Notes under the pieces: model-generated | Databases searched by the model: none | Seen by the model: only the letters and a program-made list of their open reading frames with translations | What the model was told of the DNA's origin: nothing | Made by a program: the position numbers and the translations under genes | Shown: piece by piece, positions 1-9,638 of the stretch | Position numbering within the stretch: the first letter of the stretch is position 1 | How the letters are laid out: every line of letters begins with the position of its first letter | From: an uncultured Thermomicrobiales bacterium | Lineage (GTDB): Bacteria > Chloroflexota > Chloroflexia > Thermomicrobiales > UBA6265 | Assembly (NCBI GenBank): GCA_902806405.1 | Contig: CADCWL010000050.1 | Coordinates: 1 to 37,971, forward strand | DNA length: 37,971 nt | Direction of reading: 5' to 3'

Positions 1-241
1 TGACGGCACGCTCTTGGTCGACGAGAAGCGGAGACGGCCGTTCGCCGCGCCCCAACCGGCGACGAAGCCCGGCGGGATGGTGGCGTCCGTCAGCCCGCGC
101 CCGGCCGCGGAGGGGCTTCGCGTGCTCGGCGCGCGGCCTTCGGCCCCGTGGCTCCGCGGCGGCACGGGACGCTTCCTCAGGACGCCGGGGCCGCGTGGAC
201 GTGGAGCAGGGCATCCTGCCCTCCCGGACGGATCGGTTCCG

Positions 242-1297
242 ATGGAGCCCCCGCTGATGCGCCTCCCCTCCTTCCTCCCCTCCTCCATCCCGCGCCCATC
301 CCGCGGCCGCTTTGGGCGGCCCGGTGAGGGCCCGGCCGGCGGTGCAGCGGTCGCCGCGGACGGGGCGCTCTTCGACGAGGCCCTGCTGGGGCGGCTGCGC
401 CGCCTGACCCTCCTCGCCGGCAACGCCCGGCCGGAGGGGATCGCCGGGGAGCACCGCTCCCGCCGCCGCGGCGCCTCCCCGGAGTTCGCCGACTTCAAGA
501 GCTACAGCCAGGGGGACGACTTCCGCCGGATCGATTGGAACACGTATGCCCGCCTCGACGGCCTCTTCGTCCGCCTCAGCGAGGTGACGACCGAGCTCAA
601 CGTCCACGTTCTGCTCGACGCCAGCGCCTCGATGGACTGGCGGGGCGACCGGAGCCTGCCGACCAAGCTGACCTACGCCCGGCGCCTCGCGGGTGCGATC
701 GGTTATGTCGCGCTCTGGCACTTCGACCGGGTCGTGATCGCCCCTTTCGGCGACGCGGTGGGCGTCCCCTTCGGCCCCGCGCAAGGCCGGTCCCACCTGG
801 TGCCGATGCTGCGATACCTGGAGCGGTTGGAGCCGCTCGGCCGGACCGCGCTGACCGGGACGATCGACCGCTACGCCCGCGCCCGCCGCCGTCCCGGCTA
901 TCTTGTCGTCGTCTCCGACCTCCTCTCCGGCGAGCCGGCGGAGCTGCGCGATCTCCTCCGCGGCCTGCGGGGCCGGGGGTGGCGGACGGTCATCCTCCAC
1001 GTCCTCGACGCCGCCGAGGTGGCGCCGGACGCCGCCGTCCGCTATCTCTCGGCCGACGGACCCGGGGGGGCGGCCCGCCCCCCCGCCGAACTGGTCGACG
1101 TGGAGGGCGGCGAGCGCCTCCGTCTCTCGCCAACCGACGGCGTCGTCGACCGCTACGTCGCCCTGGTCGAGGGGTGGCTGGCGGAGATGGAGACGATCTG
1201 CCGAGAGGAGGACGCGCTCTACGCCCGGCTGCTGACCAGCTGGGAGTTCGAGGAGGTCGTCCTCGGCCTGCTTCACCGGCGGGGGATGGTCGCGTGA
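242..1297 (+). CDS. DUF58 domain protein (VWA-like fold)
   Basis: DUF58 proteins usually accompany a MoxR AAA+ ATPase and VWA membrane proteins, and are thought to take part in chaperone-like assembly of membrane or periplasmic complexes. The family signature lies at residues 84-100 (FKSYSQGDDFRRIDWN). A degenerate metal-binding motif, DASAS, gives Asp126, Ser128 and Ser130. No membrane span is visible. The reading frame is open to the left edge of the window, but the stretch before 242 is Arg/Pro/Gly-rich and looks untranslated, so I chose the ATG at 242 (351 aa); the ATG at 257 is equally possible and neither has a clear Shine-Dalgarno. The stop overlaps the next start (GTGA, 1294-1297), so the two genes are translationally coupled. 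The partner MoxR gene would be expected just left of the window. Confidence 0.85.
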   Translation: MEPPLMRLPSFLPSSIPRPSRGRFGRPGEGPAGGAAVAADGALFDEALLGRLRRLTLLAGNARPEGIAGEHRSRRRGASPEFADFKSYSQGDDFRRIDWNTYARLDGLFVRLSEVTTELNVHVLLDASASMDWRGDRSLPTKLTYARRLAGAIGYVALWHFDRVVIAPFGDAVGVPFGPAQGRSHLVPMLRYLERLEPLGRTALTGTIDRYARARRRPGYLVVVSDLLSGEPAELRDLLRGLRGRGWRTVILHVLDAAEVAPDAAVRYLSADGPGGAARPPAELVDVEGGERLRLSPTDGVVDRYVALVEGWLAEMETICREEDALYARLLTSWEFEEVVLGLLHRRGMVA

Positions 1298-3348
1298 GCG
1301 TGCTCGTCCCCCTCGGTCTGGCGGCCCTCGTTGCCCTCCCGATCGTCGTCCTGCTCCACATGCGCCACACCACGCCGCTGGTGCGGCCGGTGCCGACGCT
1401 CCGCTTCTGGCTGGCGGCCGAGCCGGAGCGGACCGAGCGGACTCGCTTCATGCGTCCACCGCTGAGCCTGCTCCTGCTGCTCCACCTCGCGATCGCCGCC
1501 CTCCTCGCCGCCGCCCTCGTCCGGCCGGTCGCCACCGGCGCCTGGGCGGCGCTCGGTGCCCTCCGCACCGAGCCCCAGCACCTGATCCTCCTCCTCGACG
1601 GCTCGACCAGCATGGTCGCCACCGACACCCCGTCGGGGAGGAGCCGCTATGAGGAGGCGCGGGCCGCGGCGGGGGAGCGCCTCGCGACGCTGCGCGAAGG
1701 GGACGTCGCGACCCTCATGCTGCTCGGCACCCGGACCGCGACCTTCGGCGCGACCGACGCCGCCTCATTGCGTGCCCTCCGGGATCGGATGGGCCGACTC
1801 GATCCCCCGGGCGGTCGGGCCGACCTCGACGCGGCGATCGCGCTCGCCCGCGACCTGCGGTTACCAGACCTCGAGGACCGCGTCGTCGTCCTCTCCGACG
1901 GCGCGGTGGCCGCGGATCCGGGCACGGTCGCCGACCTCGGCGCCCCGGTCGACCTGGCGCTGGTCGGGGGGGCAGTGACGGGCCAGGCCGCCGACAACGT
2001 CGCGGTCGTCGACCTCTCGGCGCGCGCCACCCCGAGCAACCCCGACCTGCTTGAGCTCTACGCCCGGGTCGTCAACTTCGGGGCGTCCGAGGTGGCGGCG
2101 CCGGTCGTTCTCATCGGCGACACGCTGGAGATCGGTCGGCGGCAGGTGACGCTGCCGGCGAACGGCGGCGCCGTCGAGCTGACCTGGCCGCTTCCCCCAG
2201 GGACGGCCGAGGTGACGGTCCGCGCCGATGCCGCCGACCCGTTGGCCGCCGACAACGTTGCCTCCCTCGTCCTGCGGCAGGCGAGCGCGGACGACCTCGC
2301 GCTGCGCGTCCTGCTCGTCTCCGACGCGCCGGGCGATCTGCATCGCGTTCTCCTCTCGCTCGAGGGCGCCGAGATCACGACCGAGCCGCTCGTCAATCTC
2401 CAAGCCGCGACGACGGGTGGCGCCTATGACCTCATCGTCTTCGAGAAGACGTCCCCCTCGCCCGAGCAGTTGGCCGCGCTCGCGACCCCGCTTCTGTTCG
2501 TCAACCCGCCGCCCGACGGCCCCTTCCCGACCGAAGGCACGATGCCGCAACCGACCGTCGCCAACCTGCGCACCCAGGACCCGCTGCTGGCCGGGGTCGA
2601 CCTTGGCGGGGTCACCTTTGGGGAGACGCCGATCTACGCCGCCGGCGGCGTCCAGACGGTGGTCGTCTCTGCCACCGACGGGCCGCTCGTCTTCCGGGCT
2701 GAGGTGGGTGGGCAGCGATCGGTGACCCTCGCCTTCGATCCGGCCGCCTCGAACCTGCCGCGACGCGTCGCCTTCCCGATCCTGATCGCCAACGTCGTCG
2801 AGGCCCTCGCCCCCAGCCCTCTCCCCGCCGCCGTGCCCCTCGGCGACCCGCTCCGCTACCGGCCGCGAGCCACCGCCGCGACCGTCCGCGTGACGCCCCC
2901 GGGGAGCGACGCGGTCGATCTGCCGCTCGCCGCCGCCCCCGACGGCCCGGACGCCGCGGCGCTCCCGCTGGAAGGCCGTCTCCGCGAGATCGCCTTCGCC
3001 GATACCGGGCGCCCCGGTGTCTACGCCGTCGACGAGATCGGCGCGGACGGCGAGATCCTCGGCGGCGGCCGCTTCGTCGTCAACGCCGGCCATCCCCACG
3101 AGTCCGAACTGCGCCCGAACGGGGATCTGGCCGGGATCCTGGCAACGGCACGCGGAGAGGGCGGCACGAACGCCGACCGCAGCGGCCTGACCGATTTTTG
3201 GCCTCTGCTCGCCGCGCTCGGCCTTGTGTTCCTCGCCATGGAATGGCTGGTTGCCCTGTGGCCGCGGCGACGGGCGACCGGGTTTCGGCCGTCGGCTGGC
3301 GGCTTCCCGACGCCCAACCACCGGACCTCCGCCCCCGGCCCTCGTTGA
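1294..3348 (+). CDS. BatA-like VWA-domain membrane protein
   Basis: 684-aa membrane protein of the BatA/aerotolerance-regulator type. The N-terminus has two closely spaced hydrophobic segments (about residues 3-22 and 57-80) separated by a basic loop, the usual BatA N-terminal layout. A VWA domain follows with an intact metal-site motif, DGSTS (Asp102, Ser104, Ser106). The rest is a beta-rich region of about 400 residues, and a final transmembrane helix lies near residues 632-654 (FWPLLAALGLVFLAMEW), ending in a basic tail. The GTG start overlaps the DUF58 stop and fits the N-terminal hydrophobic segment; the open frame upstream of it is Arg-rich noise. The larger VWA protein follows after 108 bp, so the three genes form one likely operon. 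The partner complex is unknown. Confidence 0.85.
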   Translation: MSVLVPLGLAALVALPIVVLLHMRHTTPLVRPVPTLRFWLAAEPERTERTRFMRPPLSLLLLLHLAIAALLAAALVRPVATGAWAALGALRTEPQHLILLLDGSTSMVATDTPSGRSRYEEARAAAGERLATLREGDVATLMLLGTRTATFGATDAASLRALRDRMGRLDPPGGRADLDAAIALARDLRLPDLEDRVVVLSDGAVAADPGTVADLGAPVDLALVGGAVTGQAADNVAVVDLSARATPSNPDLLELYARVVNFGASEVAAPVVLIGDTLEIGRRQVTLPANGGAVELTWPLPPGTAEVTVRADAADPLAADNVASLVLRQASADDLALRVLLVSDAPGDLHRVLLSLEGAEITTEPLVNLQAATTGGAYDLIVFEKTSPSPEQLAALATPLLFVNPPPDGPFPTEGTMPQPTVANLRTQDPLLAGVDLGGVTFGETPIYAAGGVQTVVVSATDGPLVFRAEVGGQRSVTLAFDPAASNLPRRVAFPILIANVVEALAPSPLPAAVPLGDPLRYRPRATAATVRVTPPGSDAVDLPLAAAPDGPDAAALPLEGRLREIAFADTGRPGVYAVDEIGADGEILGGGRFVVNAGHPHESELRPNGDLAGILATARGEGGTNADRSGLTDFWPLLAALGLVFLAMEWLVALWPRRRATGFRPSAGGFPTPNHRTSAPGPR

Positions 3349-3456
3349 TGTCGCGACCCGGAAGGACGTGCCGCGGTGACATCGATCATGCTTCCGTCCG
3401 TCGGTCCCGCGCCGGTAGCCGTTAGAAGCCGGCTGATCGTTGAAGGCTGATCGCTC

Positions 3457-6096
3457 ATGACCGACTCCACCCTCACGTTCGCCCGACCGGAGGCGCTCTG
3501 GCTGCTGCTCGCCCTGCCCCTCTTCGCGGCGGTCGGCGTCTGGCTCGGGGTGCGGCGGCGGCGGCTGCCGCGGGCCGCGCTGGCGCTACGCTTGGCGGTT
3601 GTGGCGCTCCTCGCGCTCGCCATCGCCGAGCCGCTCCTCGCCTCCGGCGCTAACGCCGCCAGCACCGTCTTCGTCGTCGACCGCTCCCGCAGTCTTGCCG
3701 ACGACGCGAACTCGGCCGCCAACGCCTGGGTCGGGGACGCCCTGGCCGAAGCCGGCGTCGCCGACCGCGCCGCCGTCGTCACCTTCGGCGCCTCCCCCAC
3801 CCTCGCCGCCCCGCCCGTCCCCGCCGGCGACCTGGACCCGGGGTGGACCGACCCCACCACCGCCGCCGAGCCGGAGCGGGAGCACACGGACATCGAGTCG
3901 GCGCTGGCGCTGGCGCGGTCGCTGCCGCTCGGCGGCCAGCGACGGGTCGTCCTCCTCTCCGACGGCGCCGAGACCGACGGCGCGGCGTTGAACCAAGCGG
4001 CCCAGGCGGCGTCGGACGGCACGCCGATCGACGTCGTCCCGCTGGAAGGGGTCGGCGAGCGGGACCTCCGGGTGGAAGGCGCGACGGCCCCCACCTCCAC
4101 CTGGCTCGGCGAGCCGGTGACGGTGCTGGCGAGCGTGAACACCGGCGTTGCCGGCGCCGGCCGTGTCGAACTGTGGGTAGACGGCGCCCTCACCGCGACG
4201 CGAGAGGCAGAGTTACCGCAGGGCCTCAGCTCGCACGAGTTCGAGCTGAGCGCCCTGGCGGCCGGCTTCCATGCCCTCGAGGTCCGCGTTGCCGGCCCCC
4301 AGAGCGCGGACCGCTTCCCGCAAAACAACCTCCTGCCGCTTGCCCTCACCGTCCGCGACCAACCGCGGCTCCTCCTCGTCGCCCCGCCCGACGCCGACCC
4401 CGGCCTCCTGCGCGGCGCGCTGGAGCGGGGCGGCGCCTCGGTGACGGTGGTTCCGCCGCTGGAGGTGCCGTCCCGCCTCTCGGAGCTCGAGGCGTACGAC
4501 GCGATCGTGCTCGACAACGTGCCGGCCGATGCGCTCACCCTCGACCAGGTCGCCGGGTTGCAGCTCGCCGCCCGCACCCTCGGCCGGGGGTTGATCGTGG
4601 TCGGTGGCACGAGCGCCTACGGCCCCGGAGCATACGCCGGGACGCCGCTGGAGGAGGCGCTACCGGTGACGGTCCGCGTCACCGACGGCCGACAGCGGCA
4701 GCGGGTGGCCCTCCTCTTGATCATGGATAAGTCGGGCTCGATGAGCTACGACCCGCTCGGCGGTACCGGCAAGATCGAGATGGCGAAGGAGGCGGTAAGG
4801 CTCGCCGCCCGCTCCCTGCAGGAGGGGGACCAGGTCGGCGTCCTCGTCTTCAACGACAAGCAGGAGTGGGTGACGACGATGACGACGGTCGGTGGGGAGG
4901 CCGACCGGCAGCGGATCGACGACCAGATCGCCGCGATTACCCCCGACGGCGGGACGGAGATCCTGCCGGCCGTCTCGGTCGGCCTCGACGCCATCCGGAA
5001 CGTCGAGGCCGACGCCCGCCACGTCGTCCTTCTTTCCGACGGCAAGTCCCGGACCGGCACCCGAGAGGGCTACCAGCGCCTGATCGACGATGCCATCGGC
5101 GACCGGATCACCCTCTCCACGATCGCGATCGGCGGCGACGCGGACAGCGACCTCCTCAACTTCCTCGCCGACGAGGGGGGCGGCAACTACCACTTCACCG
5201 ACCGGGCCGAGGAAATCCCGCAGGTGACGCTGGCGGAGGCCCAGAGCGCCGGCAGCCAGGCCGTGATCCGCGGTGACTTCCGCCCGATCCAGACCCAGCC
5301 CAGCCCGATCCTGGCCGGCTTCGATCCGGCCGAGCTACCCACCCTCGACGGCTACGACTTCGCCGAGGCCAAGCCCGACGCCCAGGTGGTGCTGACCAGC
5401 GACCGGGACGATCCGGTCCTCGCCAAGTGGCAGTACGGTCTCGGCCGGGTCGTTGCCTGGACCGCCGACAACGGTGCCGACTTCGCCGCGCCCTGGCCGA
5501 TGTGGCCCCGTTATGACGAGTTCTGGGCCGCCCTGGTCCGCTGGACCCTCCCCGATCCGGAGAACCGTCCCCTCCGCGTCGGCGTCGCCCGCGACGGGCC
5601 GGAAGCGGTCGTTACCGTCGAGACCGTCGACGGGACCGGAAACGCCGCGAGCCTCGGTGACACCACGGCGACGATCACGTCCCCTTCCGGCGCCGTCGTC
5701 GCCGACCGTCCGCTCTCCCGGACCGGTCCCGGTCAGTCGCAGCTGCGCGTTGCCGCGCCGGAGACGGGCGCCTACCGCGTGGAGCTGACCCAACGCCGCG
5801 GCGACCGGACCGTGACCGAGCTCGCCGGCTTCGCCGTCCCCCCCTCCCCCGAGCTGCAGCCCGCCCCCGGTGCCCCCGCCCTGCTGCGCGCCCTTGCCGA
5901 CCGCACCGGGGGCCGCGTCCTCTCCCTCGACGACCCAAGCACCGCCTTTGCCGACGACGCCCTGCGCGGCACGCCGCTGCGCGACTATCGACCGCTCTGG
6001 GCCTTTCCCCTGGCGGCGTCGCTCGCGCTGCTGCTGATCGAATTGGCGGTGCGGATGGGCGCGCTCGGATCGTTGCCACGACTCTCGAGGAGATAG
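3457..6096 (+). CDS. Large membrane protein with two VWA-like domains
   Basis: 879 aa. Two N-terminal membrane segments (about residues 12-32 and 42-62) precede a first VWA-like domain with motif DRSRS (Asp75, Ser77, Ser79). A beta-sandwich region follows, then a class I glutamine-amidotransferase-like fold ending in a VVGGTSAYGPGAY stretch near residues 380-395. A second VWA domain has a full metal-site motif, DKSGSM (Asp424, Ser426, Ser428). A second beta-rich part and a C-terminal membrane helix (about residues 850-873) complete it. This order of domains is known from VWA proteins that accompany DUF58 and BatA, where the amidotransferase-like part lacks glutaminase function. Most of the protein should be extracytoplasmic, held at both ends. 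Start at ATG 3457 with a weak purine-rich site (gaagg) upstream. Function is inferred only as ligand or protein binding. Confidence 0.82.
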   Translation: MTDSTLTFARPEALWLLLALPLFAAVGVWLGVRRRRLPRAALALRLAVVALLALAIAEPLLASGANAASTVFVVDRSRSLADDANSAANAWVGDALAEAGVADRAAVVTFGASPTLAAPPVPAGDLDPGWTDPTTAAEPEREHTDIESALALARSLPLGGQRRVVLLSDGAETDGAALNQAAQAASDGTPIDVVPLEGVGERDLRVEGATAPTSTWLGEPVTVLASVNTGVAGAGRVELWVDGALTATREAELPQGLSSHEFELSALAAGFHALEVRVAGPQSADRFPQNNLLPLALTVRDQPRLLLVAPPDADPGLLRGALERGGASVTVVPPLEVPSRLSELEAYDAIVLDNVPADALTLDQVAGLQLAARTLGRGLIVVGGTSAYGPGAYAGTPLEEALPVTVRVTDGRQRQRVALLLIMDKSGSMSYDPLGGTGKIEMAKEAVRLAARSLQEGDQVGVLVFNDKQEWVTTMTTVGGEADRQRIDDQIAAITPDGGTEILPAVSVGLDAIRNVEADARHVVLLSDGKSRTGTREGYQRLIDDAIGDRITLSTIAIGGDADSDLLNFLADEGGGNYHFTDRAEEIPQVTLAEAQSAGSQAVIRGDFRPIQTQPSPILAGFDPAELPTLDGYDFAEAKPDAQVVLTSDRDDPVLAKWQYGLGRVVAWTADNGADFAAPWPMWPRYDEFWAALVRWTLPDPENRPLRVGVARDGPEAVVTVETVDGTGNAASLGDTTATITSPSGAVVADRPLSRTGPGQSQLRVAAPETGAYRVELTQRRGDRTVTELAGFAVPPSPELQPAPGAPALLRALADRTGGRVLSLDDPSTAFADDALRGTPLRDYRPLWAFPLAASLALLLIELAVRMGALGSLPRLSRR

Positions 6097-6869
6097 TCTG
6101 CTCACCCGCTGAGGAGGCGCCAAGCGAGGGCGAGGGTGCAGCCGGGCGGGTTCTCCACGGCGCTGCAGTATGATCCCCGATTGGACCAGACCGCTGCGAC
6201 GATGCAGCGAGCGCCGGAGACATCGCTATGGGGAGCCTGAGCGGTTGGATCGCCGTCAAGGGGTCGGTGCTCGCTGCCGGTGCGACTCCCTCGTGTTCCC
6301 CCCAGCGGCAGGGCAGGCCTCTGTTGACGGTGGGACGGCCTCACGGCGCCGAGAACGCGGTGGACCGGGCATCGGTCGAGGGGGTGCCCGTCGAGCTTGG
6401 CATAGAGGACGGCATCAATGAGGCGCAGGACGATCGAGGACTCCCTCGCCCTTCCGTACGTAGTGGGGGTAATCCAGAACGAGGCCGGTTGCTTTGTGAT
6501 TGGGGAACCCCTGCAGTTGTACGACGCTGACCGACTGGGCGGACGATCTATCACCGGCGATCAAGGGCGCGGAAAGCGCCTCGATCGGCGTGGGCCTGGC
6601 GTGCGGAGACGCGGTCCCGGTCGCCGGCGTAGCAACCTCGGAGACACTTCGCCTCCACATGATCGAGAAGTCGTCCTCCGGCGTCGCCCGGCGAGCGGGC
6701 TACGATGGCATGACCGTGGAGCGACGCGTGATACGCCCGTCACTCACCGTGGGCCACGAGTGATGGGACCGGTCCGGCTGGGCGACCGCTCCTCTACGCT
6801 TCTGCACGGTCGCCCTCGCGATTTGCGAGCCCTCTCGAGGGCGCGGGCCTCCGACTCCCAGCGCATCCG
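6097..6869. other. 773-bp region without a convincing gene
   Basis: Several short frames are open on both strands (for example 6228-6530 plus and 6102-6554 minus), but none has a recognisable domain, a good ribosome site or consistent codon bias. Two protein-like stretches in different plus frames, near 6420-6560 and 6560-6760, might be remnants of an old gene; I cannot name it. The last 90 bases hold the corA leader hairpins, annotated separately. Confidence 0.5.
6780..6842 (+). promoter_or_regulatory. Three tandem hairpins in the corA leader
   Basis: Three inverted repeats follow each other directly before corA. First, gggcgaccg at 6780-6788 pairs with cggtcgccc at 6807-6815 (9 bp, perfect). 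Second, ctcgc at 6815-6819 pairs with gcgag at 6825-6829. Third, gccct at 6829-6833 pairs with agggc at 6838-6842 around a ctcg loop. The last hairpin ends 27 bases before the ATG. No known Mg2+ riboswitch consensus (M-box) was recognised, so a role in sensing magnesium is only a guess. Confidence 0.45.
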
Positions 6870-7844
6870 ATGATCAAGGTTAACGTCCACACTGACGCCA
6901 CCGGACTCCAGAACGATCTGCCCCTCAACCGGATCAGCGACACGCTGCACCGCTCCGACAGCCTGCTCTGGGTCGACCTGATCGCCCCCACCCCGGACGA
7001 GCTCCGCCTCGTCGGCCAGGAGTTCGCCTTCCACCCCCTGGCCATGGAGGACGCCGCGCGCCGACACCAGCGCCCCAAGCTGGACCATTACGACGGCTTC
7101 CTCCTCCTCGTCTTCTATGGCCTGCAGACGGAGAACGGCCGGCCTCGCACCCGCGAGGTGACCCTCTTTGCCGGCAAGAACTACCTCGTCACCGTCCACG
7201 ATGGGTCCTTGCCGGAGATCCCGGAGACGGCGGACCGCTGGTGCCAGAACGTCGCCAACCTGGGCAACCGCGGCGTCGGCCTCCTCGTCTACTCCCTCCT
7301 CGACGCCCTCGTCGACGGCTACTTTCCCTGCATCGACGAGTTGGCCGACCGCGTGGAGGAGCTCGAAACCGCGATCTTCAAGCCGGGCGAAGCCGGCGAA
7401 CAGGCCGCGATCTTCGCGCTCAAAAAGGATCTCCTCGCCATCCGGCGGGTCCTCGGCCCGGAGCGGGACGTGATGAACGTCCTGGTTCGCCGCGATGCCC
7501 CCGTCTTCGGGGTGGACGGCGCGAGCGTCGTCGTCTATTTCCAGGACGTCTACGACCACATCCTTCGCGTTACCGATGCCGTCGACACCTACCGCGACCT
7601 CCTCTCAAGCGCCCTCGACGCGCACCTCTCGATGACCTCCTTCCGCCTGAACGAGGTCGTCAGGCGCCTGACCGCGTCGTCGATCATCCTGATGTCGATC
7701 ACTCTGATCGCGGGTATCTACGGCATGAACTTCGAGCACATGCCGGAGCTCTCCTGGACCTTCGGTTACCCGTTCGCCCTGGGATTGATGACGGCGGTGG
7801 CGGGCGCCCTGGTCGTCCTCTTTCGGCGAATCCACTGGCTTTAG
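6870..7844 (+). CDS. corA: CorA family magnesium/divalent cation transporter
   Basis: 324 aa, the normal length for CorA. The long cytoplasmic alpha/beta N-terminal domain fills residues 1-265; two C-terminal membrane helices follow, with the signature GMN selectivity motif at residues 285-287 (YGMNFEHMPE, a MPEL-type loop) and a basic C-terminus (RRIHWL). CorA works as a homopentamer in the inner membrane and carries Mg2+, sometimes Co2+ or Ni2+, inward. The start is the first ATG of a well-conserved N-terminus; no strong Shine-Dalgarno is seen. The gene converges on mgtE, whose stop lies 124 bp beyond, so two unrelated Mg2+ transporters sit tail to tail. All key features are intact. Confidence 0.95.
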   Translation: MIKVNVHTDATGLQNDLPLNRISDTLHRSDSLLWVDLIAPTPDELRLVGQEFAFHPLAMEDAARRHQRPKLDHYDGFLLLVFYGLQTENGRPRTREVTLFAGKNYLVTVHDGSLPEIPETADRWCQNVANLGNRGVGLLVYSLLDALVDGYFPCIDELADRVEELETAIFKPGEAGEQAAIFALKKDLLAIRRVLGPERDVMNVLVRRDAPVFGVDGASVVVYFQDVYDHILRVTDAVDTYRDLLSSALDAHLSMTSFRLNEVVRRLTASSIILMSITLIAGIYGMNFEHMPELSWTFGYPFALGLMTAVAGALVVLFRRIHWL

Positions 7845-7968
7845 CCATCTGGACCCCGTGTCTATGGTGATACCGTAAATCGGCCTTCCTTGGTGTAACC
7901 AGTTTGTAATGGAGTTCGCGCGGTGCGGCACGGGGAGTCGGCCAGGGCGCGTGGCAGCCGTAGCGTTG

Positions 7969-9315
7969 CTAGATCTGCTCCAGCACCAGCCCCGCGATGA
8001 CCATGTAGATGAGCAGACCGGTCGCGTCGACCAGGGTGGTGATCAACGGCGCGGAAACGACCGCTGGGTCGATCCGAAGTCGGCGCAGGACGAGAGGCAG
8101 CACCGCTGCGACGGTAGTCGACCAAAGCGTGACGCAGACGATCGTGGCTCCGACGACGATGCCGATCGCGCTTCCCTGAGCGAACCCGACGCGGAGGAGG
8201 GCGCCCAGCCCCATGATCAGGCCCACCGCCAGCCCGACCGCCATCTCCTTCCCCAGAACCCAGCCGACGTCCCGGAGCTGGACCTCCCCCAGCGCGATCG
8301 CCCGCACCAGCGTGGTGACCGTCTGGCTACCGACGTTGCCGCCGATGCCAATGATCAACGGCAGGAAGAGGGTCAGCGCGTCCACCGTATCGAGGGTCTC
8401 CTCGAACGCCTCCAGGACCTGACTCGTCAGCAGTCCGGCCACGAACAGGAAGAGCAGCCAGCCGATGCGGCGCCGCACCAGCAGCGCGACGCCCGCGAGG
8501 CGATACGGGGTTTCCAACGGCTGGGAGCCGCCGAGCCGCTCGATGTCCTCCGTTGCCTCCTCCTCGAGGACGTCGGCGACGTCGTCCTGGGTGATGATCC
8601 CGAGCAGACGGTCTGCCTCGTCGACGACGGGCACCGCCAACAGGTTGTGGTCGGTCAGGAGGCGGGCCGCCGTCTCCTGATCGGCGTCGGCTCGGACACG
8701 GACCGCATCCGCGATCATCAGGGAGCGGACCGGCGTCTCCGGTCGTGTCAGGACCAGGTTGTGGAGCGAGAGGACGCCGAGCAGCCGCTCGGCAGGGTCG
8801 ATGACGTAGACGTAGTAGAGGGTCTCCGCCTCCTCGGCGACGCGACGGAGGGCGGCGATGGCCTGGTCGGCGCGCAGATCGGGGGCGACGGCGACAAAGG
8901 CCGGCGTCATTCTGCCCCCCGCGGTGTCGGCCGGGTAGGCGAGCAACTCGCGGATCTCGGCCGCCTCGGCCGGCTCCATCTCGATCAGCAGCTGCTCGGC
9001 TTCGCCCGAGGCGAACTCCTCCATGACGTCGGTGGCGTCGTCGGGGTCCATTGCCTCGAGGAGGTCGGCCGCCTCGTCCCGGCTCAGCAAGCGGAGGATT
9101 GCCGCCGCCGCCGCCGGGTCGAGCTCCTCGAGGAGCTCGGCGATCTCCGCCTCCGGCAACCACTCGAGCAGAACCGCGACCTCGCTCGGGTCGAGCCGGG
9201 GAACGACATCCGCCCACTCCGACGGACCGAGGCGATTGGCGAGTCCGTGGATACCCCGGTCGCGCCGCTCGGCAATCAGGTCGCGGACCTCGGAGAGGAG
9301 ATCTTCGGTCGCCAT
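7969..9315 (-). CDS. mgtE: MgtE family magnesium transporter
   Basis: 448 aa with the complete MgtE layout: an acidic helical N-domain (about residues 25-130), a pair of CBS domains (about 135-255), a plug helix, and a C-terminal membrane domain from about residue 283 with five predicted helices. The GGNVGSQ motif at residues 325-331 and the LVDATGL motif near the end belong to the ion path. In this family, Mg2+ bound between the N and CBS domains closes the channel when cytosolic Mg2+ is high. The ATG at 9315 has ggag about 7 bases upstream; the frame is open further up, but that stretch is Arg/Pro-rich and not MgtE-like. It converges with corA. Nothing is missing. Confidence 0.95.
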   Translation of the reverse strand: MATEDLLSEVRDLIAERRDRGIHGLANRLGPSEWADVVPRLDPSEVAVLLEWLPEAEIAELLEELDPAAAAAILRLLSRDEAADLLEAMDPDDATDVMEEFASGEAEQLLIEMEPAEAAEIRELLAYPADTAGGRMTPAFVAVAPDLRADQAIAALRRVAEEAETLYYVYVIDPAERLLGVLSLHNLVLTRPETPVRSLMIADAVRVRADADQETAARLLTDHNLLAVPVVDEADRLLGIITQDDVADVLEEEATEDIERLGGSQPLETPYRLAGVALLVRRRIGWLLFLFVAGLLTSQVLEAFEETLDTVDALTLFLPLIIGIGGNVGSQTVTTLVRAIALGEVQLRDVGWVLGKEMAVGLAVGLIMGLGALLRVGFAQGSAIGIVVGATIVCVTLWSTTVAAVLPLVLRRLRIDPAVVSAPLITTLVDATGLLIYMVIAGLVLEQI

Positions 9316-9638
9316 CGCGGACTCCGGGTGATCGAGCGACCGGTAACGCCGACCCGCCGTCCGCCCATCCCGGGCGGCGGCGGTGGGCCTTGGGAGCCTG
9401 GCGACACGGAAATGCCCCCGGGGGCACGGGGGCAACGTCGCTTGCCGGGCGCACCACAACGGGGACCACTCCGGCGGCGCGGCGGCTGAGTGTAGGGGCC
9501 CGCCCTCCCCTCGGTCAAGTGCAGCCGCCGGAATGCCCTCCACCCCGCTGCGGTATTGAGAACCGGCACCTCTAGAGGGGCAGAGCGGAGCGCACGCTGG
9601 GGCTCCCGATCACCGCCGCGGTCTTCCTATCGTTTATG
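9316..9638. promoter_or_regulatory. mgtE upstream region with GC-rich hairpins
   Basis: 323 bp between the mgtE start and the end of the hydrolase gene, with no gene. It holds a stem-loop at 9361-9377 (ccgccc/gggcgg around a 5-base loop) and a perfect 14-bp palindrome at 9413-9426 (tgcccccgggggca), overlapped by a further gggggc repeat. These lie in the probable mgtE 5' leader. I compared it by eye with the M-box (ykoK) leader and found no convincing match. Confidence 0.4.

Noticed and set aside
14-241. N-terminal extension of the DUF58 protein to the window edge
   Set aside because: The frame is open, but the sequence is low in complexity and not DUF58-like.
9316-9543. M-box (ykoK) magnesium riboswitch before mgtE
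   Set aside because: The leader is GC-rich with palindromes, but the conserved M-box segments could not be placed.
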